This document shows positions 35,178-43,859 of a stretch of 64,000 nucleotides of DNA, piece by piece. Positions within the stretch are counted from its first letter, which is position 1. The number at the start of each line of letters is the position of its first letter. The position numbers and the translations under genes are program-made. The notes below the pieces were generated by a model. The model had not been told where the DNA came from. It ran no database searches and saw nothing but the letters and a program-made list of their open reading frames with translations. Origin of the DNA: Roseateles sp. XES5 (GTDB lineage Bacteria; Pseudomonadota; Alphaproteobacteria; Rhizobiales; Rhizobiaceae); assembly GCF_020535545.1 (NCBI RefSeq), contig NZ_CP084753.1:831177-895176 (forward strand), read 5' to 3'.

Positions 35178-36251
35178 TTAGGCCTTCCGGGTAGCACCCG
35201 TGGTTTCGCGCACCACCAGGGGGCCGTCGACCTTGATGGTCATGGGGCGCATCGGCTTGTCGTGGATCGCCATGTCGATGAGGATCTCGGCCGCCCTCTG
35301 CCCCATCTCGTAGTTCGGCAGCACCAGCGTCGAAAGCGGGGGATGGGTATAGCGGGCGAGTTCCTGGTCGTCGTAACCCATGACGGAGATGTCGTGCGGC
35401 ACGCGAAGCCCCTTTTCCTGGACCGCCTCCATGACGCCGATGGCCATCAGGTCGTTACCGCAGAAGATCGCCGTCGGGGGATTGTCCATCGAGAGAAGCT
35501 CGAGCCCCGCCTCGTAGCCGCGCAGCGGCAGCCAGTCGCCATCACGCACCAGCGTCTCGTCGAAGGCGATGTCGGCGGTGGCAAGCGCCTGCTTGTAGCC
35601 CTTGAGACGGTCCATCGCCGCATCCATCCACGGCTCGCCGTTGATGAAGCCGATCCGCTTGTGCCCGAGCGACGTCAGATGCGCCGTTGCCGTAAAGCCG
35701 CCCGCCACTTCCCCCGGCACGATCGCCACATGCTGGCGCGGCTCGCAGTAACAGTTGAGCAGCACCGTGGGGATGGATTTCAGCGCCGGCGGCACGGAAA
35801 CCTTGCGCGTGAAGATGGTGGCATAGATGACACCGGCAATCGCCGGGTCCCGCAGCACGGAGCGCAGCACCGCCTCTTCAAGGTCAGGGTTGGAGCGCGT
35901 GGCATGCGCCGAGACCAGAAGTCCCTGCTCGAAGGCATAGTCACGGATGCCGTCGAGGCTGACGACCGGATGCGGGCTGGTGGAGATTTCGTCGACGATG
36001 AAGGCGATCGTATCCTTTTCCACCCGCGGGGCGGTCGCCACCGGACTGCGGGTCGCCGGTAATTGATAACCGATTTTATGAGCAGCCTCGCGCACCTTCT
36101 GCTGCGTCTCGGCGGAAATGCGCGAACCGGACATCTCGTTGAGCACGAGCGAGACGCTGGATTGGGAGACGCCGGCGATGCGGGCGATATCCGTCATTGT
36201 CGGGCGGCCACTGCCCTGCCTGTCCGAATTGCGTCCGTTTCCCCTGGCCAT
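35178..36251 (-). CDS. LacI-family repressor of the YtfQ-type sugar importer
   Basis: 357 aa from ATG at 36251 (MARGNGRNS); the frame is open 20 codons further to 36311, but that part is Cys/Lys-rich and unlike the family. The N-terminal helix-turn-helix is TMTDIARIAGVSQSSVSLVLNE, followed by a hinge and a periplasmic-binding-protein-like sensor domain containing AIFCGNDLMAIGVMEAV and VMGYDDQELARY, as in LacI/GalR regulators. It is divergent from the sugar ABC operon, with a 174-bp shared promoter region holding a perfect palindrome (36329-36343). It probably represses that operon and responds to the imported sugar. Confidence 0.92.
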   Translation of the reverse strand: MARGNGRNSDRQGSGRPTMTDIARIAGVSQSSVSLVLNEMSGSRISAETQQKVREAAHKIGYQLPATRSPVATAPRVEKDTIAFIVDEISTSPHPVVSLDGIRDYAFEQGLLVSAHATRSNPDLEEAVLRSVLRDPAIAGVIYATIFTRKVSVPPALKSIPTVLLNCYCEPRQHVAIVPGEVAGGFTATAHLTSLGHKRIGFINGEPWMDAAMDRLKGYKQALATADIAFDETLVRDGDWLPLRGYEAGLELLSMDNPPTAIFCGNDLMAIGVMEAVQEKGLRVPHDISVMGYDDQELARYTHPPLSTLVLPNYEMGQRAAEILIDMAIHDKPMRPMTIKVDGPLVVRETTGATRKA

Positions 36252-36328
36252 GCACTGTTCCTCGCCCTCGGCGTGCTTTGCACCGCACGCGGATTTTTTG
36301 CAAGTGCTCATAATTTTGGCCCTTGACT

Positions 36329-36343
36329 GCTAATATTATTAGC
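36329..36343. promoter_or_regulatory. Candidate LacI operator GCTAATATTATTAGC
   Basis: Perfect palindrome with 7-bp arms about a central T, in the divergent region between the LacI gene and the binding-protein gene. A TTGACT box at 36324-36329 abuts its left arm, so binding would overlap a promoter. A second short palindrome CACATGTG lies at 36354-36361. Confidence 0.6.
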
Positions 36344-36425
36344 GCAAGATTTGCACATGTGAAGCAGGAATTTGCTCACGTCCGGTAGAGGAGCACCGGC
36401 CAGAACCTGGGAGGAGAACCCGCTC

Positions 36426-37406
36426 ATGACCATGATTTCCCGTCGCACTTTCATGCTCGCGGCAACGGCCGTCGGCGCGCTCGCCGTTGCAGGCGTCGCG
36501 ATTGCCGAAGTGCCGAAGCTGGCGCAGAAGGACACCTACAAGGTCGGCTTCGCGCAGACCGAATCCAACAATCCCTGGCGCATCGCCCAGACGAACAGCA
36601 TGAAGGCCGAGGCCGAGAAGCTCGGCTACCAGCTCGTCTATACGGATGCCGCCGGCTCGGCCGCCAAGCAGGTCGCCGACGTCAACTCGATGATCGCGCA
36701 GGGCGTAGACGTCATCTTCCTCGCGCCGCGCGAGGAAAAGCCGCTGATCCCCGCCGTCATGGCCGCCAAGAAGGCCGGCATCCCGGTCATCCTGCTCGAC
36801 CGCTCGGTCGATCCCTCGCTCGCCAAGGCCGGTGAGGACTACCTGACCTTCATCGGCTCGAACTTCGTCGAGGAAGGCAAGCGCGTCGCCGAATGGCTCG
36901 CCAAGAACGCCAACGGCAAGTCCAAGATCATCGAGCTGGAAGGCACGACCGGCTCCTCGCCTGCCAATGACCGCAAGAAGGGCTTCGACGAGGCGATCCA
37001 GGCCGCCGGCGGCTTCGAGATCGTCGCCTCGCAGACCGGCGACTTCGCCCGTGACAAGGGCCGCCAGGTGGCCGAAGCGCTGCTTCAGGCCCATCCCGAT
37101 GCCGATATCATCTACGCCCATAACGACGAGATGGCGATGGGCGCCATCGCGGCGCTGGAAGCGGCCGGCAAGGTGCCCGGCAAGGATGTGCTGGTTCTCT
37201 CTATCGACGGCGGCAAGGAAGCCGTGCAGGCGGTGGTCGACGGCAAGATCGCGGCGGTCGTCGAGTGCAACCCGCGCTTCGGGCCGAAGGCCTTCGAGAC
37301 GATGCAGCGCTACGCCAAGGGCGAGGCCATCGATCCGATCCTCGTCAACGAAGACAAGTTCTACGACGCCTCCAACGCGGCGGCCGAACTCGCCAACGCC
37401 TACTGA
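36426..37406 (+). CDS. ytfQ: Sugar ABC transporter substrate-binding protein, YtfQ-like
   Basis: 326 aa from the ATG at 36426, which has GGGAGGAG about 9 nt upstream; the frame extends to 36372 without a good site. An exported N-terminus (ISRRTFMLAATAVGALAVAGVAIA, Tat-like twin Arg) precedes a Peripla_BP_4-type domain. Strings such as ELEGTTGSSPANDRKKGFDEAI, SQTGDFARDKG and IYAHNDEMAMGAI closely follow E. coli YtfQ, the galactofuranose-binding protein. It should capture a furanose sugar in the periplasm and deliver it to the permeases encoded downstream. A strong intrinsic terminator-like hairpin follows the gene, fitting the usual excess of binding protein over membrane components. Confidence 0.9.
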   Translation: MTMISRRTFMLAATAVGALAVAGVAIAEVPKLAQKDTYKVGFAQTESNNPWRIAQTNSMKAEAEKLGYQLVYTDAAGSAAKQVADVNSMIAQGVDVIFLAPREEKPLIPAVMAAKKAGIPVILLDRSVDPSLAKAGEDYLTFIGSNFVEEGKRVAEWLAKNANGKSKIIELEGTTGSSPANDRKKGFDEAIQAAGGFEIVASQTGDFARDKGRQVAEALLQAHPDADIIYAHNDEMAMGAIAALEAAGKVPGKDVLVLSIDGGKEAVQAVVDGKIAAVVECNPRFGPKAFETMQRYAKGEAIDPILVNEDKFYDASNAAAELANAY

Positions 37407-37427
37407 TCGTAACTCCCAAGCCTTGTG

Positions 37428-37461
37428 CGGCCGGGGCGGCATCGCCGTCTCGGCCGTTTTT
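37428..37461 (+). terminator. Intrinsic terminator/attenuator between binding protein and ATPase genes
   Basis: A 13-bp stem (37428-37440 with 37444-37456; two G-U pairs, 3-nt loop ATC) is followed directly by TTTTT at 37457-37461. It lies 22 nt after the ytfQ-like stop and 61 nt before the ATPase start. Partial read-through would feed the rest of the operon. Confidence 0.8.
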
Positions 37462-37522
37462 GAACGACCTTCATCCGGTTCGGGTGTAGGCTCGTCATGC
37501 GGTTGGGATAGAGGAGGAACCG

Positions 37523-39031
37523 ATGCTTCTGTCCATGCAGGGCATTTCCAAGGCGTTCGCCGGCGTCGCCGCGCTGAAATCCGCCTCGCTCGAAGTCGAG
37601 CCGGGAGAAGTCATGGCGCTTGTCGGCCAGAATGGTGCCGGCAAATCGACGCTGATCAAGATCCTGACCGGCGTCTACCGCCGGGACGAGGGCAGCATCG
37701 CCTTCGATGGCAGGCCGGTCGACTTTTCCATGCCTGCCGAGGCGCAAGGCGCCGGCATCGCGACCATCTACCAGGAGATCAACCTTGCCCCGCAACGGTC
37801 GGTGGCGGAAAACATCTACCTCTCCCGCGAGCCGAAACGCTTCGGCCTGATCGACCACGCCGCCATGCGCCGCGGCGCAGAGGCCGTGCTGAAGACCTTC
37901 AATCTTTCCATCGACGTCGACCGTCCCGTCGCGCATTTCGATGCCGCGACCCGGCAGATGGTGGCCATCGCCCGCGCCGTCACCCAGAACGCCCGGCTCG
38001 TCATCATGGACGAGCCGACCTCCTCGCTCGACGAGCGGGAGGTCGCGGTGCTGTTCGAGACGATCCGCACGCTGAAACGCTCGGGCGTCGCCGTCATCTT
38101 CATCGGCCACCGGCTCGACGAACTCTATGCGATCTGCGACCGCGTGACGATCATGCGCGACGGCCAGACAGTGGCGAAAAGCCCGATGGCAGACATGCCC
38201 AAGATGGCGCTGGTGCGCCACATGCTCGGCAAGGAACTCGCCGCCTTCCAGACGATGGCGCTGGACGAAGAGGTGCCCGACCGCCCCGTCCGCCTTGCCG
38301 TCGAGAACGCGGGCGCAGGCGTGCGCGTGCGCGATGTGAGCCTCGATGTGCGCGAAGGCGAGATTTCGGGCCTTGCCGGCCTGCTCGGCTCCGGCCGCAC
38401 GGAGACCGCCCGGCTGATCTTCGGCGCCGACAGGATGCAACGCGGCACGATCCGCATGGGCGGCCGGGAGCGCGCCTATCGCGAACCGGCGGATGCGATT
38501 GCCGACGGCATCGGCCTCGTCTCCGAGGATCGCAAGATCGACGGCATCGTGCCCGACATGAGCATCCGCGAGAACATGACCCTGGCCCTGCTGCCGAAGC
38601 TGAAGAAGGCCGGGATCGTCGACCGCGCGCGGCAGGACGAGATCGTCACGCGCTATATCCGCGCGCTCGGCGTCAAATGCGCCTCGCCCGACCAGCCGAT
38701 CAAGGAGCTATCGGGCGGCAACCAGCAGAAGGTGCTGCTCGCCCGCTGGCTCGCGACGGACCCGCGTGTTCTCATCATCGACGAGCCGACCCGTGGCATC
38801 GATATCGGCGCGAAGTCGGAAATCCTCAAGCTCCTGCGCAGCCTCGCCGATGAAGGCCTCAGCGTGTTGATGATCTCCTCCGAGCTGGAGGAACTTCTGG
38901 CGGCCGCCGACCGCGTCACCGTGCTCAGCGACGGCACGTCGGTCGCGACCCTCCCGCGCAAGGACTTGAGCGAGGCGGCGCTGCTTTCCGCCATGGCCCA
39001 TCAGGTGGGCCCATCAGGTGAAACGGCATGA
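37523..39031 (+). CDS. ytfR: Sugar ABC transporter ATPase with two nucleotide-binding domains, YtfR-like
   Basis: 502 aa. The first ABC domain (about 1-235) has Walker A GQNGAGKST, signature FDAATRQMVAIARAV and Walker B RLVIMDEPTSSLD. The second (about 245-500) has a degenerate Walker A (GLLGSGRTETARLIF), signature LSGGNQQKVLLARWL and VLIIDEPTRGID, the hallmark of RbsA/MglA/YtfR-type sugar ATPases. It drives import through the two following permeases. GAGGAGGAACCG precedes the ATG. The stop overlaps the next start (ATGA). Confidence 0.94.
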   Translation: MLLSMQGISKAFAGVAALKSASLEVEPGEVMALVGQNGAGKSTLIKILTGVYRRDEGSIAFDGRPVDFSMPAEAQGAGIATIYQEINLAPQRSVAENIYLSREPKRFGLIDHAAMRRGAEAVLKTFNLSIDVDRPVAHFDAATRQMVAIARAVTQNARLVIMDEPTSSLDEREVAVLFETIRTLKRSGVAVIFIGHRLDELYAICDRVTIMRDGQTVAKSPMADMPKMALVRHMLGKELAAFQTMALDEEVPDRPVRLAVENAGAGVRVRDVSLDVREGEISGLAGLLGSGRTETARLIFGADRMQRGTIRMGGRERAYREPADAIADGIGLVSEDRKIDGIVPDMSIRENMTLALLPKLKKAGIVDRARQDEIVTRYIRALGVKCASPDQPIKELSGGNQQKVLLARWLATDPRVLIIDEPTRGIDIGAKSEILKLLRSLADEGLSVLMISSELEELLAAADRVTVLSDGTSVATLPRKDLSEAALLSAMAHQVGPSGETA

Positions 39032-40038
39032 CGACGATCGAGACTCCCGCCCCGCAGCCGTCGGGCACGCTTTCTTCCGGCAGTCGGCTGTTCACGCTGG
39101 CCGGCCGCTACGGCACCTTCGTCGCCTTCCTGGCGCTCATCCTCTTCAACATCGCGGTGACGCCGAACTTCCTGTCCTGGCAGACGCTCAACGTGAACCT
39201 GACGCAGGTCGCCACCATCGTCATCGTCGCGACGGGCATGACGCTCGTCATCGCCACCGGCGGCATCGACCTGTCCGTCGGCTCGCTGATGGCGATATCG
39301 GGGGCTCTCGCGCCGATGATCTTCATGGGGCAGTTCTTCCCGGTCGGGAACATGGCCTTTGCCGTGGCGCTCGCGCTGCTGCTGCCCGTCGTGGTCGCCA
39401 GCCTGTTCGGCCTCTTCAACGGCCTGCTCGTCACGCGCTTCGCCATCCAGCCGATCATCGCGACGCTCGTGCTCTTCATCGCCGGCCGTGGCATCGCGCA
39501 GGTCATGACCAACGGCAACCTGCAGGTCTTCAAGAACGAAGGCTTCCAGTTCATCGCCCTGGGCCGCATCGCCGGCATTCCCGCGCAGGTCGTGCTGATG
39601 GTCGTCATCGCCGTGCTCGCCTCGGCCATGATCCGTTACACCGTCATCGGCCGCCAGATCATCGCGGTCGGAGGCAACGAGAAGGCGGCACGACTGACGG
39701 GCATTCCGGTCAGGCGCGTCAAGCTGCTCGTCTACATGATCAGCGGGGCGCTTGCCGGCCTTGCCGGCCTCGTCGTGGTGGCGCGCAATTCGGCGAGCGA
39801 TGCCAATCTCGTCGGCCTCGGCATGGAGCTCGACGCCATCGCAGCCGTCGCCGTCGGCGGCACGCTGCTGACGGGCGGGCGGGCGAACATCGTCGGCACC
39901 GTGCTCGGCGCCTTCGTCATCCAGCTCGTGCGCTACACGCTGCTGGCCAATGGCGTGCCGGATGCCGCCGCCCTCATCGTCAAGGCCGGGCTGATCGTGC
40001 TCGCCGTCTTCATCCAGCAGCGCGCCGACAAGCACTGA
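39028..40038 (+). CDS. ytfT: Sugar ABC transporter permease, YtfT-like
   Basis: 336 aa, RbsC/YtfT-type permease (BPD_transp_2) with about eight to ten hydrophobic helices. Visible family motifs are ATGMTLVIATGGIDLSVGSLMAISGA, the region that contacts the ATPase (GGNEKAARLTGIPVRRVKLLVYMISG), and GLGMELDAIAAVAVGGTLLTGGRANIVGT. It overlaps the ATPase gene by four bases and is 11 bp from the second permease gene, so all are one transcript. It should form a heteromeric channel with the next product. Confidence 0.92.
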   Translation: MTTIETPAPQPSGTLSSGSRLFTLAGRYGTFVAFLALILFNIAVTPNFLSWQTLNVNLTQVATIVIVATGMTLVIATGGIDLSVGSLMAISGALAPMIFMGQFFPVGNMAFAVALALLLPVVVASLFGLFNGLLVTRFAIQPIIATLVLFIAGRGIAQVMTNGNLQVFKNEGFQFIALGRIAGIPAQVVLMVVIAVLASAMIRYTVIGRQIIAVGGNEKAARLTGIPVRRVKLLVYMISGALAGLAGLVVVARNSASDANLVGLGMELDAIAAVAVGGTLLTGGRANIVGTVLGAFVIQLVRYTLLANGVPDAAALIVKAGLIVLAVFIQQRADKH

Positions 40039-40049
40039 GGAGCCCCTTC

Positions 40050-41033
40050 ATGCATGCCCTCCTCCGCCCCTTCGCCATCAAGTCGTCAGGCGATCTCGCC
40101 CGCATCGGCGTCATCCTGGCGCTCGCCGGCCTCATCCTGTTCGGCGCACTGCGCTACGACAACTTCCTCTCCCCGTTCAACATCCTGAGCTTCCTGCGCT
40201 ACAATTCCATGTTCGCGCTGATCGCGCTCGGCATGGCTTTCGTCATCATCACCGGCGGCATCGACCTTTCGGTCGGCGGTACGGCGGCCATGGCAAGCGT
40301 GGTGGCGGCGCTGCTCTCGCCCTACCACTGGGCGGCCGGTCTTTTCGGCGGCATGGCGGCGGGCCTTGCGGTCGGCGCGCTCAACGGCTTCATCATCACG
40401 AAGATGCGCATCCAGCCCTTCATCGCGACACTCGCGACCATGCTGGCGGCCTATGGCACCGGGCTGCTGCTCGCCAACAACCAGTCGGTTTCCGTTTCCT
40501 ACGACACCGGCTTCACCGTCATCGGCCAGGACGATTTCCTCGGCTTCCCCATTCCCGCCTGGATCGGGCTTGCGGCCTATGTCCTCGGCTGGCTGGTGCT
40601 CGAAAAGCTGCCGGTCGGCCGCCATATCCTGGCCATCGGCGACGGCGAGGCGACGGCCGGACTGATGGGCCTCAAGGTCGAGCGCACGCTCGCCGCCGTC
40701 TATCTCGCGTCCGGCACGCTCGCCGGCCTTGCCGGCGTCATTCTCGCCTCGCAATTCGGTGCAGGCCAGCCGACGGAGGGCGTGGGTTGGGAGCTTTTCG
40801 CCATCGCCTCCGTCGTCGTCGGCGGAACCTTGCTGACGGGCGGCTCGGGCTCCGTCGGGGCGACGCTCGCCGGCGCGCTCCTGCTCGCCATGGTCTTCAA
40901 CATCCTGAACTTTGAAAACGGTCTCGGCTGGATTTCCCTCTCCGCCTACTGGCAGTCCGTCATCCGCGGCGCCTTCCTGCTCGTCGTCGTCGTGCTGCAG
41001 GCCAAATTGATGGCACGGCACCGCAGCACCTGA
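40050..41033 (+). CDS. yjfF: Sugar ABC transporter permease, YjfF-like
   Basis: 327 aa from the ATG at 40050; TGAGGAGCC, overlapping the preceding stop, is the ribosome-binding site. It is a second RbsC-type permease with ALGMAFVIITGGIDLSVGGTAAMASV, IGDGEATAGLMGLKVERT, and VGGTLLTGGSGSVGATLAGALLL. A pair of distinct permeases after a double-domain ATPase is the YtfQRT-YjfF arrangement, known in E. coli for galactofuranose uptake. Last gene of the operon, closed by the terminator at 41051-41087. Confidence 0.92.
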   Translation: MHALLRPFAIKSSGDLARIGVILALAGLILFGALRYDNFLSPFNILSFLRYNSMFALIALGMAFVIITGGIDLSVGGTAAMASVVAALLSPYHWAAGLFGGMAAGLAVGALNGFIITKMRIQPFIATLATMLAAYGTGLLLANNQSVSVSYDTGFTVIGQDDFLGFPIPAWIGLAAYVLGWLVLEKLPVGRHILAIGDGEATAGLMGLKVERTLAAVYLASGTLAGLAGVILASQFGAGQPTEGVGWELFAIASVVVGGTLLTGGSGSVGATLAGALLLAMVFNILNFENGLGWISLSAYWQSVIRGAFLLVVVVLQAKLMARHRST

Positions 41034-41050
41034 TCTGACCGGCGCAAAAT

Positions 41051-41087
41051 AAGAACGCCCGCGTTTCAGGGAAACGCGGGCGTTCTT
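41051..41087. terminator. Bidirectional intrinsic terminator between convergent genes
   Basis: AAGAACGCCCGCGTTTC (41051-41067) and GAAACGCGGGCGTTCTT (41071-41087) form a perfect 17-bp stem with a 3-nt loop (AGG). It lies between the convergent sugar permease and MFS genes. The A/T ends give weak U-tracts in both directions. Confidence 0.85.
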
Positions 41088-41111
41088 CGGTTCAAGCCGT
41101 GCTTTCAAGGC

Positions 41112-42431
41112 TTACTTTGCAAGATCGTGCTTCCGGATGCACAGGATCGTGAGGATAACCGCGCAGAATTCCACGGCGGCGATCGTCGTGAGGCCGGTGG
41201 TGAACTGCCCGGTGCTCTGCTTGAAGTAGCCGAGGAGCTGCGGAGAGAAGTAACCCGCCAGGTTCGCGACCGAGTTGATGATGGCAAGGCCGGCGACGAT
41301 GGCCGTTCCCGACATGTAGTAGGACGGCAGCTTCCAGAAGACCGGGATGGCACCCATCGTTCCGGCCGCGGAGACGGCCAGACCGAAGATGACGCCGGCA
41401 AGGCTACCCTGGCCGATGGCGAAGGCGCAGATCAACAGGCCGGCCGCACCGAGAAGAGCCGCGACGGCGGTGTGCCAACGCACTTCCTGGGTCTTGTCCG
41501 ACAACCAGCCATTGCCCACCATGCCGAGCCAGCCGCACAGATAGATCCCGGACATGATCCAGCCGAGCGTCGAGATATCGGTAATACCGGCTTCCTTGAC
41601 GAGGCTGGGGCCGTAGAAGACGAGGGTCGCGTTGCCCGCCACGATGCAGAAGAAGATCCCGATGAGCGCCCACATGGCCGGGCTGCTCAGCGACTTCCAC
41701 ACATTGTGCTCGCGGTGGGACAGCGTCTTGTCTTCCGCCGACATTTCCTCGTGGACATGCTGCTTCTCGGCCGCCGTCAGCCAGCGCGCGTTCTCCGGCT
41801 TGTCGCTGAGGATGAAATAGGCCGCGATGCCGGCGATGATCGACGGAATGCCCTCGATGATGAACAGCCACTGCCAGCCGCTATGACCCGCCGCGCCGTT
41901 GAAGTGCGACATGATGAAGGCGGCGATCGGGCTGCCCAGCATCAGCGAAAGGGCCGAGGCGGAGATGAAGAAGGCGAGCGCCTTGCCCCGGCGGTGCGAG
42001 GGAAGCCAATAGGTGAGGTAGAGAATGACGCCCGGCTGAAGACCCGCTTCAAACGCGCCCATGAGGAAACGCAGGAGATAGAACTGCCACGGGCTGACGA
42101 CGAACGCCATCAGGACGCAGGTCACACCCCAGCCGAGGGCGATGCGCATGATGGTCTTCGGCGCGCCGATGCGCTGGAGCACGAGATTGCTCGGCAACTC
42201 GAACAGGAAGTAGCCGAGGAAGAAGATGCCGGCGCCCGCGCCATAGACCGCGTCGGACCATTGCAGTTCGTCCATCATCGTCAGCTTAGCGAAGCCGACA
42301 TTGACGCGGTCGATCCATGCAAGGAACCACACAAGCGTGAGGAACGGGATGAGACGCCAGATTATCTTGCGAAAGGTGGCGTCGCGCTCACCGGCATTGG
42401 CGCGCGAAATGCTCGTATCAAGGTTGTCCAT
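41112..42431 (-). CDS. MFS transporter, anion:cation symporter (phthalate permease-like) family
   Basis: 439 aa from the ATG at 42431 (MDNLDTSIS). The frame is open to 42614, but the extra 61 residues overlap the divergent LysR start and are not family-like. Twelve hydrophobic segments are visible. WFLAWIDRVNVGFAKL in helix 1 is the ACS-family signature, and the segment from LFELPSNLVLQRIG to LGWGVTC and the RFLMGAFEAGLQPGVILYLTYWLP stretch agree. ACS members bring in organic anions such as tartrate, glucarate, phthalate or pantothenate with protons. The divergent LysR gene is the likely regulator; the substrate cannot be told from sequence. Confidence 0.9.
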   Translation of the reverse strand: MDNLDTSISRANAGERDATFRKIIWRLIPFLTLVWFLAWIDRVNVGFAKLTMMDELQWSDAVYGAGAGIFFLGYFLFELPSNLVLQRIGAPKTIMRIALGWGVTCVLMAFVVSPWQFYLLRFLMGAFEAGLQPGVILYLTYWLPSHRRGKALAFFISASALSLMLGSPIAAFIMSHFNGAAGHSGWQWLFIIEGIPSIIAGIAAYFILSDKPENARWLTAAEKQHVHEEMSAEDKTLSHREHNVWKSLSSPAMWALIGIFFCIVAGNATLVFYGPSLVKEAGITDISTLGWIMSGIYLCGWLGMVGNGWLSDKTQEVRWHTAVAALLGAAGLLICAFAIGQGSLAGVIFGLAVSAAGTMGAIPVFWKLPSYYMSGTAIVAGLAIINSVANLAGYFSPQLLGYFKQSTGQFTTGLTTIAAVEFCAVILTILCIRKHDLAK

Positions 42432-42551
42432 AGGCGGAAGCCCCCCATAAGTAGGCCGTGTTTCATCGAGGTCGTTTTTATGCTGCCTGACGGCAGGGAC
42501 GGCCGAAGGGGAGATTTCGGACCTGGTGGAAGGTCCACTCTTTGATGTGAC

Positions 42552-42573
42552 ATTGCAAGTTATGGGTAGCAAT
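42552..42573. promoter_or_regulatory. Candidate LysR box between MFS and LysR genes
   Basis: ATTGC at 42552-42556 and GCAAT at 42569-42573 form an inverted repeat with a 12-nt centre, containing T-N11-A, the classic LysR recognition layout. It lies in the 162-bp divergent region, 21 nt before the LysR start. Confidence 0.55.
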
Positions 42574-42593
42574 AGCAGATATAACAGATCATT

Positions 42594-43544
42594 ATGACCA
42601 ACCAGATGGATCATAAGCTACCCCTTCTCGACACGCAGACCTTGCAGGTGCTCCACACGCTGCTGGTCGAGCGCAGCGTCACGAAAACGGCCGTGCGGCT
42701 GGACCAGTCGCAACCGGCAATCAGCATCGTCCTGAAACGCCTGCGCACGTTGTTCGGCGACGAATTGCTGGTGCGCACCGGCAACCGGATGGTGCCGACG
42801 GCGCGCGGCGAGGCGTTGCAGCCGATCCTGCGGGACGCGCTCGACAGCCTCTCCAGGATCTTCGCGACGAAGGAAGCGTTCGATCCGGCGACGTCCCGCG
42901 CTTCCTGGCATATCGGCTGCCCCGACTACCTTGCGACGGTCTATCTGGCGGAAGTCGTCGGCATCCTGCGCAAGGAAGCGCCCAACACCCGCATAACAGT
43001 TTTTCCGCTGGGGAAAGATTTGCGCGTCGCGGACGCACTCTCGGAAGGCACGCTCGACCTCGTGATCGGCAATTGGCCGGAGCCGCCGGAAAACCTCCAC
43101 ACGGCGCCACTCCTGGCAGACGATCTCGTCTGCCTCCTGGCGAAGGATCATCCGCTCGCCGGCGGCATGACCGCCGAACAATATTTCGAGGCCGGGCACA
43201 TCGTCCCCTCACCCTTCGCAACGGCCCATCGCGGCGTGATCGACCAGCATCTCAGCCGGATGAAAGCGACGCGCAATGCGATGATCACCGTGCCATTCTT
43301 CAGCATGGCGCCGCATATCCTGGCCAATACGGATCTTATTTTCACGATCAGCCGGCATTTCGCCAAATATTATTCCGACCTTCTCCCGCTTTCCATCTGC
43401 CCCTGCCCCATCGATTATCCCAAGATGGAATTCTACCTGCTGTGGCACGCCCGCAGCCAGCGGGACGATGCGCACAAGTGGCTGCGAAGCGTTCTCACCC
43501 GTGCCTCCCAGAAGCTGAACATCAGCCCCGGGGGTACGGGCTAA
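42594..43544 (+). CDS. LysR-family transcriptional regulator
   Basis: 316 aa. The N-terminal winged helix (about 10-70) carries the LysR pattern: LQVLHTLLVERSVTKTAVRL, DQSQPAISIVLKRLRTLFGDELLVRTG. A substrate-binding domain of the periplasmic-binding type follows (about 95-300). It is divergent from the MFS gene, with a candidate binding site between, so it most likely activates transporter synthesis in response to the transported anion or a metabolite. An ATG at 42606 is possible but less extended than usual. The Shine-Dalgarno before 42594 is weak, which is common in autoregulated LysR genes. Confidence 0.9.
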   Translation: MTNQMDHKLPLLDTQTLQVLHTLLVERSVTKTAVRLDQSQPAISIVLKRLRTLFGDELLVRTGNRMVPTARGEALQPILRDALDSLSRIFATKEAFDPATSRASWHIGCPDYLATVYLAEVVGILRKEAPNTRITVFPLGKDLRVADALSEGTLDLVIGNWPEPPENLHTAPLLADDLVCLLAKDHPLAGGMTAEQYFEAGHIVPSPFATAHRGVIDQHLSRMKATRNAMITVPFFSMAPHILANTDLIFTISRHFAKYYSDLLPLSICPCPIDYPKMEFYLLWHARSQRDDAHKWLRSVLTRASQKLNISPGGTG

Positions 43545-43859
43545 GTCCCGGCCGCGCGTCCACTATTTCCATTTCCGACGCTGTCTGAATCCTCCGCGGC
43601 CCGGCGCGCGGCGCGGCCTGCCGCACCCCCGCAAAAGGACCGGTGCGGAGCGATGCCGGCCCCTTGCGCCCGGGGTCATACCTGTACGGAGGATGTATTT
43701 ACTCCCCACCCCCCTGCTTCCTAGCCTGACGCATATCCCCGCCGTTGCGTACCGGCGGTGGGAGGAACCAGACGCATCACGGAAGGGAGGGGAAATGGGG
43801 ACGTTGATTCCGCTTCTCCGCGCCGGCTTTGCCGCAGCGCGCAACGGAGGCCTGTCGTA
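43545..43859. other. 315-bp leader region of the amide-type ABC operon
   Basis: No gene is seen. It contains a GC-rich part after the LysR stop and a short hairpin CCGCCG/CGGCGG (43739-43758). It should hold the promoter of the following operon; no clear operator was recognised. Confidence 0.4.

Noticed and set aside
39018..41033. 671-codon frame spanning both sugar permease genes
   Set aside because: Its first third is an out-of-frame shadow of the YtfT-like gene; only the part from 40050, which has its own Shine-Dalgarno, is the YjfF-like permease.
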